From VRUE01 sp963702575 (lineage in GTDB: Bacteria; Actinomycetota; Thermoleophilia; Solirubrobacterales; 70-9): DNA of 64,000 nt. The stretch spans positions 124,001-188,000 of the forward strand of contig CAVPCU010000002.1 in the NCBI GenBank assembly GCA_963702575.1. The letters run 5' to 3'. Numbering within the stretch: the stretch's first letter is position 1; each line of letters begins with the position of its first letter. Shown piece after piece: positions 1 through 8,885 of the stretch. Under the pieces are notes generated by a model. That model was given only the letters and a program-made list of their open reading frames with translations. It did not search any database and was not told the origin of the DNA. Position numbers and translations under genes: made by a program.

Positions 1-2030
1 CCCGTCGGCGGCAGCGGCCTGCCCTGTACCCGGCCGCTGAAGGCCACCGTCTGGCCGTTCGAGATGCGCGAGCGGCTGACGACGAAGGTTGATCGCCCCG
101 CAACGAGCAGCGCCACCTTGTCTTCGGCCGGCAACCGGGTCGCGGTCCCCGGGTAGACGAAGCGAAGCGTCTGCGAGGCGCTGGCTTCGAGGACGTAGGC
201 GAAGCGGCCGTGGGCGTTCGTAGTCAGCGTGCCCACCTGGCCTTCGTTCCCTTCCCGCGGATGTGAGTAGACCTGGACCGACGCACCGCTGAGCGGGTTC
301 CCGGCGTGATCGACGAGCCGGCCGGCGAGTCGAACATGGCGTCCGAAGCGAACCTTCGCTCGCGGCTCGAGGACGGTGATCTTCCTGCGCACCTTGTGCG
401 GCTTGCCGCCGTGCCGGACGGTCCGGCGCACGCTTCGCTTCCTGACCACGCCCGCCTGTACCGCGGAGGCGACCCTCAGCGGCAGTCTCAGCCTCATCGG
501 CTTCCCGTCAAGTCGCTTGTCCGTGCTTGCCAGGTTCTCCGCCTGGTCGTGGGCGGTCGCGCGCAGTTCGTATTCGCCGGCCGGGAGAGCTGCGTCATCG
601 ACCCGAGTGATGAGGTGGCTTCCTTCCTGGCTCATCGGCAGCTCCTGCCAGACTCCCGAGCTCACCTGGCTGATCGCGATTTCGCCGCCTCCGAGGCCTG
701 AAATCGGATCAGTTACCTGCACGGAAACCCGAGTCGGATCAGCGGGCGAGGGGACTTCGAACCCAAGCTGCGGCGGTTCTGGGTCAAAGCGCAGCCTGAC
801 CGGCAACGAAGCGTTTTCCGGCTGCTGGTTGCCGGCGGCATCTTCGCGCCAGAGCCGTAGTTCCCATTCCCCAGGCGCAGGAACACTCAGGTCGACAAGT
901 CGGGCTATCGAGGCACCGGGTTGGCCGCCGGTCACGCATTCGCCGCCGCCCACATGGCAGATCCGGTAGTGGGTGGCGCTGATCGGCGCTCGATCAGGTT
1001 CGGGGGCGTTTTCCCAAGCGACGTCGTAGTCGTTGCGGTTCCGCCAGGCTTCGCCGCCTTCGAGGCCGACCCCGACAGCTCCCGGGGGCGTGTTGTCGAT
1101 CCGAGCAGTGACCGTCGGCGAATCAGCGCTGTTCCCCGCAGCGTCTTCTGCCAACACATACAAGGGCTGGCTGCCTTCGGGGCGATTCTGGGTGTCCACT
1201 TCATTGAGTCGGCCGGGACCATTCGGGCAGGGAATCCGCTGCGAGTAGTTGCAGTCGCGGGAAACCGGGCGGGCGGCCACTCCAGCCAGGTAGGCGGTTG
1301 CTCCTCTTACGCCGACGTTGTCCGAGGCTTCATATTCGACGGCCTGCGTGCCACTGACCCATTCCCCACGATCAAGGGGAGTGTCAGGCACGATCGTCAC
1401 CGACGGTCCCGAAGTGTCGACAACCGTCGCTTCCGCGGTGAAGGTCTGCATGTAGTTGAGGCCGCGCGCCGAGCAGAACTGGGCCGAGGAGGCGCCGACG
1501 CAGACGACGCGCTGGACGATCCGGGTCGCTCCTCCGAGGTCGTAGGCTCGCGGCCGGGGCCAGCTCGACGCCTGGGCTGCGTCTTGACCCGGGCAACGCT
1601 GGTTGGCGCGCACGTTCTTGATCGTGGCGTCGGAGCCGTCTGGGCGTTCCGCGTAGAGCTGCAGGGCATAGCGGCAGTCGCGCCGCTGGGCATGGCCCGA
1701 CCAGCGCAGCCGAGAGAACGCGGTTCCGGGCGGCGCGCTCAGCACGAAGGCAGATTGAGCGCCGTGAGCGACCCGGCCGCTGCGCACGACGTTGGAGGTG
1801 ACGAGTCCTCGCAGACCGGGGCCGAGCGGATCGCAGGCGCGTCGCCAACGCATGCCGCGGGTGGCGAAGTCTTCGAACGCCGTGCTGGCGAATTCGCCCG
1901 CGTCGGCCTGGCACGCCTCAATCGTGAATTCACCGGCCGCGGCCCGGCCCGGGCTCGCCAGCGCGAGCGTCGCCGCAGCGAGGGCCGTGGCCAGCGCCAA
2001 CACGCGAGTCACTCTCAGTTCAGCCGCCAT
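1..2030 (-). CDS. Secreted Ig-like/beta-sandwich surface protein, 3' end outside the window
   Basis: An open minus-strand frame runs from an ATG at 2030 to the window edge (about 676 codons) with no stop. The N-terminus has a signal peptide: basic MAAELRVTR, then an Ala/Leu-rich core ending near SPGRAAA. A Cys-containing N-terminal domain follows (about residues 33-205), then repeated beta-sandwich segments with Ig-like or Fn3-like phrases such as YVLAEDAAGNSAD, LWREDAAGNQQPE and ATAHDQAENLAST. A carboxypeptidase-regulatory-like segment (GRLVDHAGNPLSGASVQVY) comes near residue 570. I infer an exported cell-surface or matrix protein; no catalytic motif is visible. The ATG shares one base with the TGA of the upstream sigma-like gene (TGATG), so translation is probably coupled. 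Glutamate is mostly GAA here, unlike the GAG-rich core genes. Confidence 0.8.
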   Translation of the reverse strand, partial: MAAELRVTRVLALATALAAATLALASPGRAAAGEFTIEACQADAGEFASTAFEDFATRGMRWRRACDPLGPGLRGLVTSNVVRSGRVAHGAQSAFVLSAPPGTAFSRLRWSGHAQRRDCRYALQLYAERPDGSDATIKNVRANQRCPGQDAAQASSWPRPRAYDLGGATRIVQRVVCVGASSAQFCSARGLNYMQTFTAEATVVDTSGPSVTIVPDTPLDRGEWVSGTQAVEYEASDNVGVRGATAYLAGVAARPVSRDCNYSQRIPCPNGPGRLNEVDTQNRPEGSQPLYVLAEDAAGNSADSPTVTARIDNTPPGAVGVGLEGGEAWRNRNDYDVAWENAPEPDRAPISATHYRICHVGGGECVTGGQPGASIARLVDLSVPAPGEWELRLWREDAAGNQQPENASLPVRLRFDPEPPQLGFEVPSPADPTRVSVQVTDPISGLGGGEIAISQVSSGVWQELPMSQEGSHLITRVDDAALPAGEYELRATAHDQAENLASTDKRLDGKPMRLRLPLRVASAVQAGVVRKRSVRRTVRHGGKPHKVRRKITVLEPRAKVRFGRHVRLAGRLVDHAGNPLSGASVQVYSHPREGNEGQVGTLTTNAHGRFAYVLEASASQTLRFVYPGTATRLPAEDKVALLVAGRSTFVVSRSRISNGQTVAFSGRVQGRPLPPT

Positions 2031-3424
2031 CACGGCCCTCCGAACTGCGGGGCTTCACCGGCCGGAACCGGGGCCGGCCGGGCGCTTTCGGCCGATGCCG
2101 ATTCGGGTGCCTGGTATTCGGCCGAGGATTCGGTGGCCGGGTAGTCGGGCGAGGAGGGTTCGAAGGTCTGTTCGGGGGGTGGCGGAGGCGGTTCTGACTG
2201 CGGCTTTTCTTCGGCTTCCGCTGGCGGAGGCGTGGCTTCGGTGGCGGCTGGTTCTTCGCTCGCCGGAGCCGGAGGCACGACCGGCGTCGCTTCCGTCGTT
2301 TCAGGTGGAGGCGGGCTCTGCTTCGGTTCCGGTTCCTGCGTCCCCGCGATCAGGCCGGTGGCCGCGCCGATCGGGTCGACGCCCTGATTGACGCAGTACG
2401 TCGCGGCACCGCCGCCGATCGTTATGCAGCTCGCGAGCACGGCCGCGACGGTGCCGGGCCGCGCTGCGGCGAGGGGCGTCGGATCGACTGCCCGATAGTA
2501 GGTCGCGCTCGCTTGCTGCTTGACCTGAGCGCCGCCGCCGAGCACCTGCTGCTTAACCGAGGAGAGCCCTTCAGCCGTGCGATGGAAAAGACGCGCGAGC
2601 ACGCCCGGCGTCGCCCCTTCGACAGCCGGGACAGGCAAGAGTGCGCCGGCCTTCTCGCGCCACTCGTTCAAGCGCTCGCTGAACAGCTCGCAGCGCTGAC
2701 AGTGATCCAGGTGCAGGCGAGCCCGAGCCGCTTCGGCCGAGTCAGCGAGACCGCAGGCGAAGCGCATGACCAACGGCTCGCCGCGCTCACACCCCCCACC
2801 GGACAGCCGGACGAGGGCGACGCGCGCCTCGCTGATGATCTCGTGGAGGTCGTACTTGACGGTCCGTTCGGGCACGCCCAGCCGGGAGGCAATCTCAGGC
2901 GCCTTGTAGCCGGCACCGTAGAGGGCGAGGACATCGCGACGGCGCTCAGACAGTGAGGAGGAGACCTCTTCCGCCAGCCTTGCCAGGTCGACCTCGTCCT
3001 CGTGGGCGATCAGCCCCTCTTCGGGGCCGGGCTCTTCGGAGACGAGGGCCTGCAGCGCGCCCTCGCTCGGGTCGACCGGGCGCTCGTGGGCCTGGTATCC
3101 CGCTTCGCGACCAAGCACGCGATGCGCGGTCGTGCGAATCCAGGTGTAGACCTGGCCCGGCGCCGAGATGCCCTCCGCCTTGTCGACAAAGCGCTTGCAC
3201 GCGGCCTGGATTGCTTCCTCGATCTCATCGGCTGAGCTCTCGGGGTGCTGCCCGGCAAGTTGGGTGCGCAGCTTCTGGCCGCGCTCGCCACGGACGACGC
3301 TTTGGAACAGAGCCTCGACATCGTCGTTTGGGGCGATCGCGGTGGCGCGAGTGGGGTCCATCACTACTACAGAGCAACTTGGAGCGAAAGTGGACAGTCC
3401 TTCCGCTTGAGCTGTAGTTGCCAT
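2030..3424 (-). CDS. Sigma-70-like factor fused to a zinc-finger, membrane anchor and Pro-rich tail
   Basis: 464 residues. Residues about 155-210 form a sigma region 4 helix-turn-helix (SERRRDVLALYGAGYKAPE, then a second helix ending ERTVKYDLHEI). Residues 35-105 are a weaker region-2-like helical segment. Next come an anti-sigma-type zinc-finger remnant (HLDHCQRC, 238-245), one hydrophobic segment (about 320-345) and a long Pro/Glu-rich tail (360-464). The order suggests a sigma factor carrying its own anti-sigma-like membrane tether, with the tail probably outside the membrane. I chose the ATG at 3424 because GGAGG lies 5 nt upstream; a second Met at residue 22 is less well placed. The stop overlaps the start of the secreted Ig-like gene by one base, so that gene is a likely target or partner. 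The family assignment is solid for region 4 and inferred for the rest. Confidence 0.75.
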   Translation of the reverse strand: MATTAQAEGLSTFAPSCSVVVMDPTRATAIAPNDDVEALFQSVVRGERGQKLRTQLAGQHPESSADEIEEAIQAACKRFVDKAEGISAPGQVYTWIRTTAHRVLGREAGYQAHERPVDPSEGALQALVSEEPGPEEGLIAHEDEVDLARLAEEVSSSLSERRRDVLALYGAGYKAPEIASRLGVPERTVKYDLHEIISEARVALVRLSGGGCERGEPLVMRFACGLADSAEAARARLHLDHCQRCELFSERLNEWREKAGALLPVPAVEGATPGVLARLFHRTAEGLSSVKQQVLGGGAQVKQQASATYYRAVDPTPLAAARPGTVAAVLASCITIGGGAATYCVNQGVDPIGAATGLIAGTQEPEPKQSPPPPETTEATPVVPPAPASEEPAATEATPPPAEAEEKPQSEPPPPPPEQTFEPSSPDYPATESSAEYQAPESASAESARPAPVPAGEAPQFGGP

Positions 3425-3734
3425 CGACGCCTCCGATGAGCGCGGAGCCGCTTCGACCCCGCTACAAGAACTTCGCCACTAAGACTTTACCTAATTTCGG
3501 GTATCTCAATCTTTAGGAAGCTCCGTGGCGATCTATGCGCCTGATTTGGGGGCGCAGGTCCGGAGTGCGAGCTACTGACAAAGTGCACCCTGGGGGGTTC
3601 AACCCAGCTATCAAGTCAAAAAGAGGGATCGCCAGAGGCCTCCAGACCTACTTCCGCTTTCCCGCCCTCAGTTGAGGTAGAGTTTCAGGAAGTAGATGAC
3701 CCTCTTGCTCTTCGACTAGGAAGGACTTTGCCTG
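3425..3734. other. Divergent intergenic region, presumed promoters
   Basis: 310 bp between the minus-strand sigma-like gene and the plus-strand cassette. It is less GC-rich than its surroundings, especially 3470-3515, and must hold divergent promoters. AGGAAGG at about 3718-3724 can serve as the ribosome-binding site for the gene at 3735. I see no RNA gene, repeat or convincing -10/-35 pair. Confidence 0.4.
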
Positions 3735-4400
3735 ATGGCGCAGATGGCCCACTGCATAGAGGAACCTAACGACCGCGCCGAGCGTCTCAGACATCTTGGC
3801 CTCAGCGAGCCGAGGGTTGAGGCTATCGTCACGCGCGGTCTTGCCGGCCGACAGGCCTGCTCGCCCCTTCATCCGGCCAGCTATCCCGGAACCACGCAAT
3901 GGGCCGACACGCACCTCGCTTGCCGCGAGTTGCTCGTTCCCGAAGGCTGGACTCCATGCGACCGCAACAATTACCCGCGGGTGCTCAGCCCAGACGAGCG
4001 CATTGCTCTGACGGTTGCCACCGGCGATTCGCAGACCGGACAGGCGGTGGGACTCGATCCCGCGACGAAGTACCCCAAGGGCCCTGCCACCGAGCGGATC
4101 GTTGAAACCAACGTCCAGCTTTCGATGCTGCCCCTCGACCGAGTTGAGGCCGGTGATTTGCGGCCCTCTGAGCAGCAAACCTGGATCTTTCTGCTCTCCG
4201 CCGATGAGGTCGCTCTCTTCTACGAGCTCTCCTTGCCAAAGGGGCAGGACGGCCAAGGCCGGGTCACCTCGTGGGAGGAGCGCATCATCTTCGATCCCAT
4301 CCAGATTGATTCGTTGCCTGGACGCGGTAGTCAAGGTGAAGACGAGGACGACGACAACGATGGGCTTGGAGATATAGACGTCCCGGTCGACCGCATATAG
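3735..4400 (+). CDS. Hypothetical protein of the ImmA/IrrE-PIN cassette
   Basis: 221 residues, family not recognised. The product is soluble, with several Cys/His (HPASYPGTTQWADTHLACRE) and a very acidic C-terminus (GEDEDDDNDGLGDIDV). An AGGAAGG motif lies 10 nt before the ATG, and a second ATG two codons later is also possible. The stop at 4400 lies 3 nt before the ATG of the XRE/ImmA-IrrE gene, so the two are almost certainly cotranscribed. An overlapping minus-strand frame (3648-4334) is less likely, because this frame continues directly into the operon. Function unknown; its position suggests a substrate, inhibitor or partner of the protease regulator. Confidence 0.65.
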   Translation: MAQMAHCIEEPNDRAERLRHLGLSEPRVEAIVTRGLAGRQACSPLHPASYPGTTQWADTHLACRELLVPEGWTPCDRNNYPRVLSPDERIALTVATGDSQTGQAVGLDPATKYPKGPATERIVETNVQLSMLPLDRVEAGDLRPSEQQTWIFLLSADEVALFYELSLPKGQDGQGRVTSWEERIIFDPIQIDSLPGRGSQGEDEDDDNDGLGDIDVPVDRI

Positions 4401-4403
4401 GCG

Positions 4404-5510
4404 ATGTTTACGCCCTCTCGGCTCACCTTGGCCCGAACCAGGCGGCGCCTGACGAAGAAGCGCCTTGCAGAACTGACCGAACTCTCTACTAGGAGCATCA
4501 CTGGTTTTGAGGCTGGTGAAATTCTTCCGAATGAGGCGACGGTTGAACGCCTAGCCGATGTCCTTGATTTTCCTGCCAGCTTTCTGGAGGCCCCCGACCC
4601 AGACGAGGTATCGGCCGAGGCCGTCAGCTTCCGGTCACTGAGCAAGCTGGCCGCCGCCGATCGCCATGCTGCGCTGGCCGCGGCTTCTATCGCCTTTGAC
4701 CTCTGCGGTTGGATTACTGCTCACTTCAAGCTCCCCGAACCGCGAGTCCCGAGACTTGATCGTGGCATCGATCCAGAGACCGCCGCTCAGGTCGTCCGAG
4801 TCGAGTGGGGGCTTGGTTCAAAGCCGATCCCTAACCTGATTCATCTGCTCGAGGTTCGCGGGGTGCGGGTGTTCTCGCTGGCTGAGGACTGCCATGAGCT
4901 CGATGCTTATTCGCTTTGGCGAGGCTCGCAACCATTCGTCTTTTTGAACACCATGAAGTCAGGCGAGCACAGTCGTTTCGATGCCGCTCATGAGCTCGGG
5001 CACCTTGTCTTGCATTGGCATCACGACCCACCGCAGGGCAGGCAGGCCGAGCAGGAAGCACATCGCTTCGCCGCCGCCTTCCTTATGCCCCCAAGTGCCC
5101 TTTTGGCGGAAGTACCCCGGCACCCGCGCCTTGAGAAGCTCATCGCCTTGAAGAAGCACTGGCGAGTATCTGTCGCTGCGCTCGCCCACCGTCTCCATGA
5201 GCTGAAGGCATTGAGTGACTGGAGCTACCGAACGATCGCCATCGAGATAGGCAAACGGGGGTACCGGACCAACGAGCCGAAACCGATCCAGCGTGAGACT
5301 TCACAGGTTCTCGGCAAGGTGTTTGCGGCCCTGCGGTCTGAGGGTCTCGGAAAGGCAGACATAGCCCGGCAGCTTCATGTCCATCCGCGGGATCTCGATG
5401 CACTCGTTTTCGGCTTGGCGATTCTGCCGGTGGACCCCGCCAGTGAAATCTCGGGACCGCCGACGGCAACGCCGGACTCATATCCGCGCCCACGACTCGT
5501 TGGAACCTAG
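4404..5510 (+). CDS. XRE-family regulator with ImmA/IrrE-type metallopeptidase domain
   Basis: 368 residues. Residues 5-60 are a Cro/C1 helix-turn-helix (TRRRLTKKRLAELTELSTRS, ending near FPASFLE). The zinc-protease motif AAHELGHLVLHWH (HELGH at 196-200) and the downstream helix EQEAHRFAAAFLMPP are diagnostic of the ImmA/IrrE (DUF955) family. The C-terminal 90 residues contain another HTH-like stretch (GLGKADIARQLHVHPRDLDA). In known systems such proteins cleave repressors or antitoxins, or act as antitoxins themselves. Here the gene starts 3 nt after a hypothetical gene and is followed by a PIN-domain gene 51 bp later, as expected for a toxin/defence-type cassette. Catalytic residues look intact. 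Confidence 0.9.
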   Translation: MFTPSRLTLARTRRRLTKKRLAELTELSTRSITGFEAGEILPNEATVERLADVLDFPASFLEAPDPDEVSAEAVSFRSLSKLAAADRHAALAAASIAFDLCGWITAHFKLPEPRVPRLDRGIDPETAAQVVRVEWGLGSKPIPNLIHLLEVRGVRVFSLAEDCHELDAYSLWRGSQPFVFLNTMKSGEHSRFDAAHELGHLVLHWHHDPPQGRQAEQEAHRFAAAFLMPPSALLAEVPRHPRLEKLIALKKHWRVSVAALAHRLHELKALSDWSYRTIAIEIGKRGYRTNEPKPIQRETSQVLGKVFAALRSEGLGKADIARQLHVHPRDLDALVFGLAILPVDPASEISGPPTATPDSYPRPRLVGT

Positions 5511-5561
5511 CCCGGTGAAAACAGCCGCCTGCGGCAGCCAGGCCATTTTTGAGCTTCCTGC

Positions 5562-6929
5562 ATGATCGCCATCCTCGATACCTGCTCCCTGCACGGCGAT
5601 GTCTACGCCGAAAGGCAGTGGGCGGGAACGCTGTTCGCCGCCGAGCGAGATGACCTGGAGGTTTGGGTTCCTTCTGTGGTTATCGAGGAGCTCGTTCGCA
5701 AGTTCCCAAACCGACTCAAGGACTTGGCCCGAGATGTGAAGGGATTGCGCCACGACGCTTCTGCGTTCGGCTGGGACCTCCCGGTCCTGCCCGACGTCGA
5801 GGCGGAGACAGCTGCATACAGAGGCCGAATCGAGCAGCGGCTGCGTGGGGCTGGCGTAAGAATCGCGACCGCCCCCGACCGAACGGGACTGATCGCCGAG
5901 TGGGTGGCGCAGCGACGACAGCCGATTCCAGGAGATGGTTTGGGCGCCGTCGATGCGCAGATATGGCTAACCGCAGCCGAAGCTGCCGAGGCCGACAAAG
6001 TTGCCCTGATCACCAGCAATTCGCGCGACTTCTGCGATCCTGACGACCTCGCCAAGCCGCACCCGGTTCTGCGGGCGGACCTCGAATCGTGGGGCATCTC
6101 GCCGGCCCGAATCGAGATCTTCCCCCGCATCCTCGATTTCAACGAGCGGCACATCGTGCCCTCCGCAGAGGCAACTAACGAGGCACAGCGGCTTCTCGCG
6201 GACACCGGCGGTCGGGCGGCGCTCGTCCGTGAGATCGAGTCGGTGGTGGCGTGGTTCCCCCTTGAGGTCGAGGATTGGGAGCTTGGCGCCACCCACCTCG
6301 AAGAAGCTACGCTGAGCGCCTTTGACATCGGCGCGCTCCGTCTCGTCCGCGCCGATCCTGGGGCAAAGGGTCTGTCGCTGACGCTCGAAGCGTACGGAAC
6401 GGCGACCCTTGATCTCGGACTTTTCAAGCCTGACGCCTATGGCCTCCCCGACGACAGCCCAATCGTCGTCGACGATTGGGACTGGAACGAGTGGAACGTC
6501 TCAGCGCACGCCGAAGTCGAGGCCTCGTTGCTGATCGAGGTGCTGTACGCGGATGACGACTTCGCCGTCTCGATCGCTGAGATTGCCCAGATAGGCGAGG
6601 AGCAGCTTGTCGATCTGTTGGATGGCTGGCTTGAAGCGGGGGGCGATGCCGCCCGCGACACCGTCGCTGAGAGTTTCGATGTCTCCGGGGAGCAGGAGGC
6701 GCGCTCCGTGAGGCCTTCCGCGGTCGAGAAGTTCTACTTCAAAGAAGGGGCACTATTTCTTCGAGCAGAGTTCTCTATCGACTACGCCAACCCCGTTGAC
6801 GAGGAGGACAGAGAGCTCTCCGCGGAGAACGTCGCTGAGCACCTGGTTGATCTCCGCATTGAGGCACCCGACCTCGAGAATATGACCTGCGGAGAGGTGA
6901 GTTGGGTCGAGGGCATCTTTCCAACCTGA
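5562..6929 (+). CDS. PIN-domain protein (putative RNase) with large C-terminal domain
   Basis: 455 residues. The N-terminus (MIAILDTCSLHGDVY) and acidic residues in VVIEELVRKF, GLGAVDAQIWLTA and LITSNSRDFCD match the order of the PIN nuclease active site (Asp, Glu, Asp, Asp) within about 155 residues. It resembles the DUF4935-type PIN-like group. The remaining 300 residues are acidic, without a recognisable motif, and rich in short beta/alpha segments. It is third in the cassette after the ImmA/IrrE regulator, 51 bp downstream. I infer a ribonuclease effector controlled by the preceding genes. The PIN fold is likely; specificity and the toxin role are inference. Confidence 0.8.
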   Translation: MIAILDTCSLHGDVYAERQWAGTLFAAERDDLEVWVPSVVIEELVRKFPNRLKDLARDVKGLRHDASAFGWDLPVLPDVEAETAAYRGRIEQRLRGAGVRIATAPDRTGLIAEWVAQRRQPIPGDGLGAVDAQIWLTAAEAAEADKVALITSNSRDFCDPDDLAKPHPVLRADLESWGISPARIEIFPRILDFNERHIVPSAEATNEAQRLLADTGGRAALVREIESVVAWFPLEVEDWELGATHLEEATLSAFDIGALRLVRADPGAKGLSLTLEAYGTATLDLGLFKPDAYGLPDDSPIVVDDWDWNEWNVSAHAEVEASLLIEVLYADDDFAVSIAEIAQIGEEQLVDLLDGWLEAGGDAARDTVAESFDVSGEQEARSVRPSAVEKFYFKEGALFLRAEFSIDYANPVDEEDRELSAENVAEHLVDLRIEAPDLENMTCGEVSWVEGIFPT

Positions 6930-7046
6930 GCTGGCTGGCCGCTGGCCTCCGCTCCCGATAACCGCATATGGATCTCGCGCTCAGAGTCCGAGTGGTAGTG
7001 GCTTCCGCATCGCCAAACCGGACTACTTGTGTTCTGCGAATCGGAG

Positions 7047-7727
7047 TCAGAGGGAGTACTGTCCGATGAACTCGGTTGCGAAGAACGGCACGACATCTCG
7101 CAAGTCGACTATCTCGACGCGATCCTTGATGTAGTCGGCGTAGTCGGCGACCGTCTCAAACCGCTCGCCGTATAGCGCTTTGAAGCGAGCCGCAGCCGCC
7201 GCGTTACGACTCAGTACGCTGGACAGTGCCCGTCGGTTGGCGAGGAATCGGTCGGGGTGCTCGCGGTCGACGACATACATGTAGCGGCGCTTGGTCGTCT
7301 CGGCCGATGCGAGATTGAACAGGTCGATGAAGAGGCTGTTTTGGCGAATTGACTCCGCCCCGCCCCGCCACTGGATGAACTTGAACTCGGCGATACGGCG
7401 ATCGGTTACGAGATCGTGCTCGCGCCCGGTATTGCCAGCGCCGAGTGACACCGACTCGATGCGCTCGTCCCGCGCCAGGATGTGAGGGAGCACGACGAGA
7501 ATGCCGACGGCGTGGATGACGACATGGATCTGTCCGGCGAGATCCTTGATCTTGAGCGCGCCCTCGAGTACAGCCTCGCCAATCTCGTAATTGTCAAGCG
7601 TCCTTTCGGTGGCACGGCGCTGCTTGCCCGTCAGCGAAGCCTCAATCGCGCGGATCGTCTCGGTCAGCTCGGCTCCAACGCCAAGCCGCGCTATTGCGCT
7701 CGCAGCCTGGCTGAGGTCGTATTCCAC
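7047..7727 (-). CDS. Putative PD-(D/E)xK-type nuclease-like protein
   Basis: About 226 residues from a GTG at 7727; an ATG at 7820 would add 31 residues with unnatural composition. The central segment GREHDLVTDRRIAEFKFIQW has the Asp...Glu-x-Lys spacing of a restriction-endonuclease-like core, followed by a conserved-looking RGGAESIRQN. The N-terminal part is helical (LSQAASAIARLGVGAELTE), and the C-terminus has YADYIKDRVEIVDLRDVVPF. I cannot assign a named family. It is divergent from the PEP-synthase-like operon starting at 7920, sharing an intergenic region of about 190 bp, so co-regulation is possible. The nuclease call is inference from the motif alone. Confidence 0.55.
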   Translation of the reverse strand: MEYDLSQAASAIARLGVGAELTETIRAIEASLTGKQRRATERTLDNYEIGEAVLEGALKIKDLAGQIHVVIHAVGILVVLPHILARDERIESVSLGAGNTGREHDLVTDRRIAEFKFIQWRGGAESIRQNSLFIDLFNLASAETTKRRYMYVVDREHPDRFLANRRALSSVLSRNAAAAARFKALYGERFETVADYADYIKDRVEIVDLRDVVPFFATEFIGQYSL

Positions 7728-7919
7728 GCGCCTATTCTCGCTGCTAAGGCAGTGCAATGGCGCCGCTTGGGAGCAAAAAACGCGGGAATTAATAAACGTC
7801 GGTGGAGAAGGGCCCACCATGCGTGCCTATGCCGCATATCTGCCGCGCTTTTGCCGCATACCTGCCTGAAAACGTGCCTTTGTAAAACGGTGGAGTTCTG
7901 GAACTAGAGTTCGATCGCG

Positions 7920-8876
7920 ATGGAGCTTCTTGATCAAGAACAGAGCCAGCTGGGGTTTGGGGGTAAGGGGACCAGCCTCACCTGGTTGCGCCGCAATGGC
8001 TACCGCTGCCCCGATTTCGACCTCTTCGATGCGGGCAACTGGACGACACTGATGCAAGATCTGAGGCTTGACCGCGTCTGGGCGACGATAAGGCACGGGG
8101 AAGACCAATTCGCATTTTCCCTCGCCTGCCATCGTCTACGAGAGGCGGTTCTAGCCGCGGCCCTGCCGCCAGCTATAGAGGGTTGGCTGACGACGGGGCC
8201 AATCGCGCGGCTCGGGGGTGCGCTGGCCGTACGCTCGTCTGCGCTCAGTGAGGACGGTTCCTCGGCCTCCTCCGCGGGCCAGTACGAATCTGTGCTTGGC
8301 GTGACCACGGAGGCTGGTCTGCGACGGGCAATTCGAGATGTGCTGAGTTCCTACTACGGCGAGCGGGCAGTGTTGTACCGGCGCGCGCGCGGGATCGATG
8401 ACTCCAATCAACTTGCGATGGGCGTGGTCGTACAGGAGATGGTGAACGCCGAGGTATGTGGGATTGCCTTTTCACGTAATCCCGTCACCGGCAATCCCGG
8501 CGCAACGATTGAGGCCAGTTGGGGCCTCGGTCCGCCGCTGGTCAGCGGTGAAATTGAGCCCGACCGGTTCGAATTCGAGCATGGCGAATGCCGAAGCATC
8601 AGCGTCGGCAGCAAGGAATCTGAGCTGCGATTTGACCCCAACTCCGGTGTCGTCCGGGATGCTTCCAGGCCAGAATCCGGCGAGCCTTGTATCTCGATCG
8701 AGATCGCACAGGAGATCGCCATGACCGTAGACGAGATGGAGAGGCGCTACGGGTGTGCTGTGGACGTCGAGTGGGCCATTCCTACCGACGAGGACGCGGA
8801 GATCGTCTATCTGCAGATCAGACCGGTGACCGGCGCTGGCCCAACCGCACCGGCGATGCTGCTGTCCACCTACTGA
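7920..8876 (+). CDS. ATP-grasp (PPDK/PEP-synthase N-terminal) subunit of a split phosphotransferase
   Basis: 318 residues, covering only the nucleotide-binding half of the PEP-synthase/PPDK/rifampin-phosphotransferase superfamily. Family motifs in order: glycine-rich GFGGKGTSLTWL (11-22), AVRSSALSEDGSSASSAGQY (about 101-120), GVVVQEMVNAEVCGIAFSRN (about 167-186), WGLGPPLVSGEIEPDRF and the terminal DVEWAI...LQIRPVT. The domain binds ATP and loads a phosphate onto a histidine on a separate swivelling domain. That domain is supplied by the next gene, whose ATG lies 9 nt after this stop. It is first of five same-strand genes ending with an alarmone synthetase and a toroid protein. The substrate is unknown. 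Confidence 0.88.
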   Translation: MELLDQEQSQLGFGGKGTSLTWLRRNGYRCPDFDLFDAGNWTTLMQDLRLDRVWATIRHGEDQFAFSLACHRLREAVLAAALPPAIEGWLTTGPIARLGGALAVRSSALSEDGSSASSAGQYESVLGVTTEAGLRRAIRDVLSSYYGERAVLYRRARGIDDSNQLAMGVVVQEMVNAEVCGIAFSRNPVTGNPGATIEASWGLGPPLVSGEIEPDRFEFEHGECRSISVGSKESELRFDPNSGVVRDASRPESGEPCISIEIAQEIAMTVDEMERRYGCAVDVEWAIPTDEDAEIVYLQIRPVTGAGPTAPAMLLSTY

Positions 8877-8885
8877 GGAGTGACA

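Noticed and set aside
921..2144. Long plus-strand frame opposite the secreted Ig-like gene
   Set aside because: Arg/Gly-rich antisense reading; the minus frame has a signal peptide, domain phrases and coupling to the sigma-like gene.
3648..4334. Minus-strand frame opposite the first cassette gene
   Set aside because: The plus frame is contiguous with the ImmA/IrrE operon (3-bp gap) and has a ribosome-binding site.
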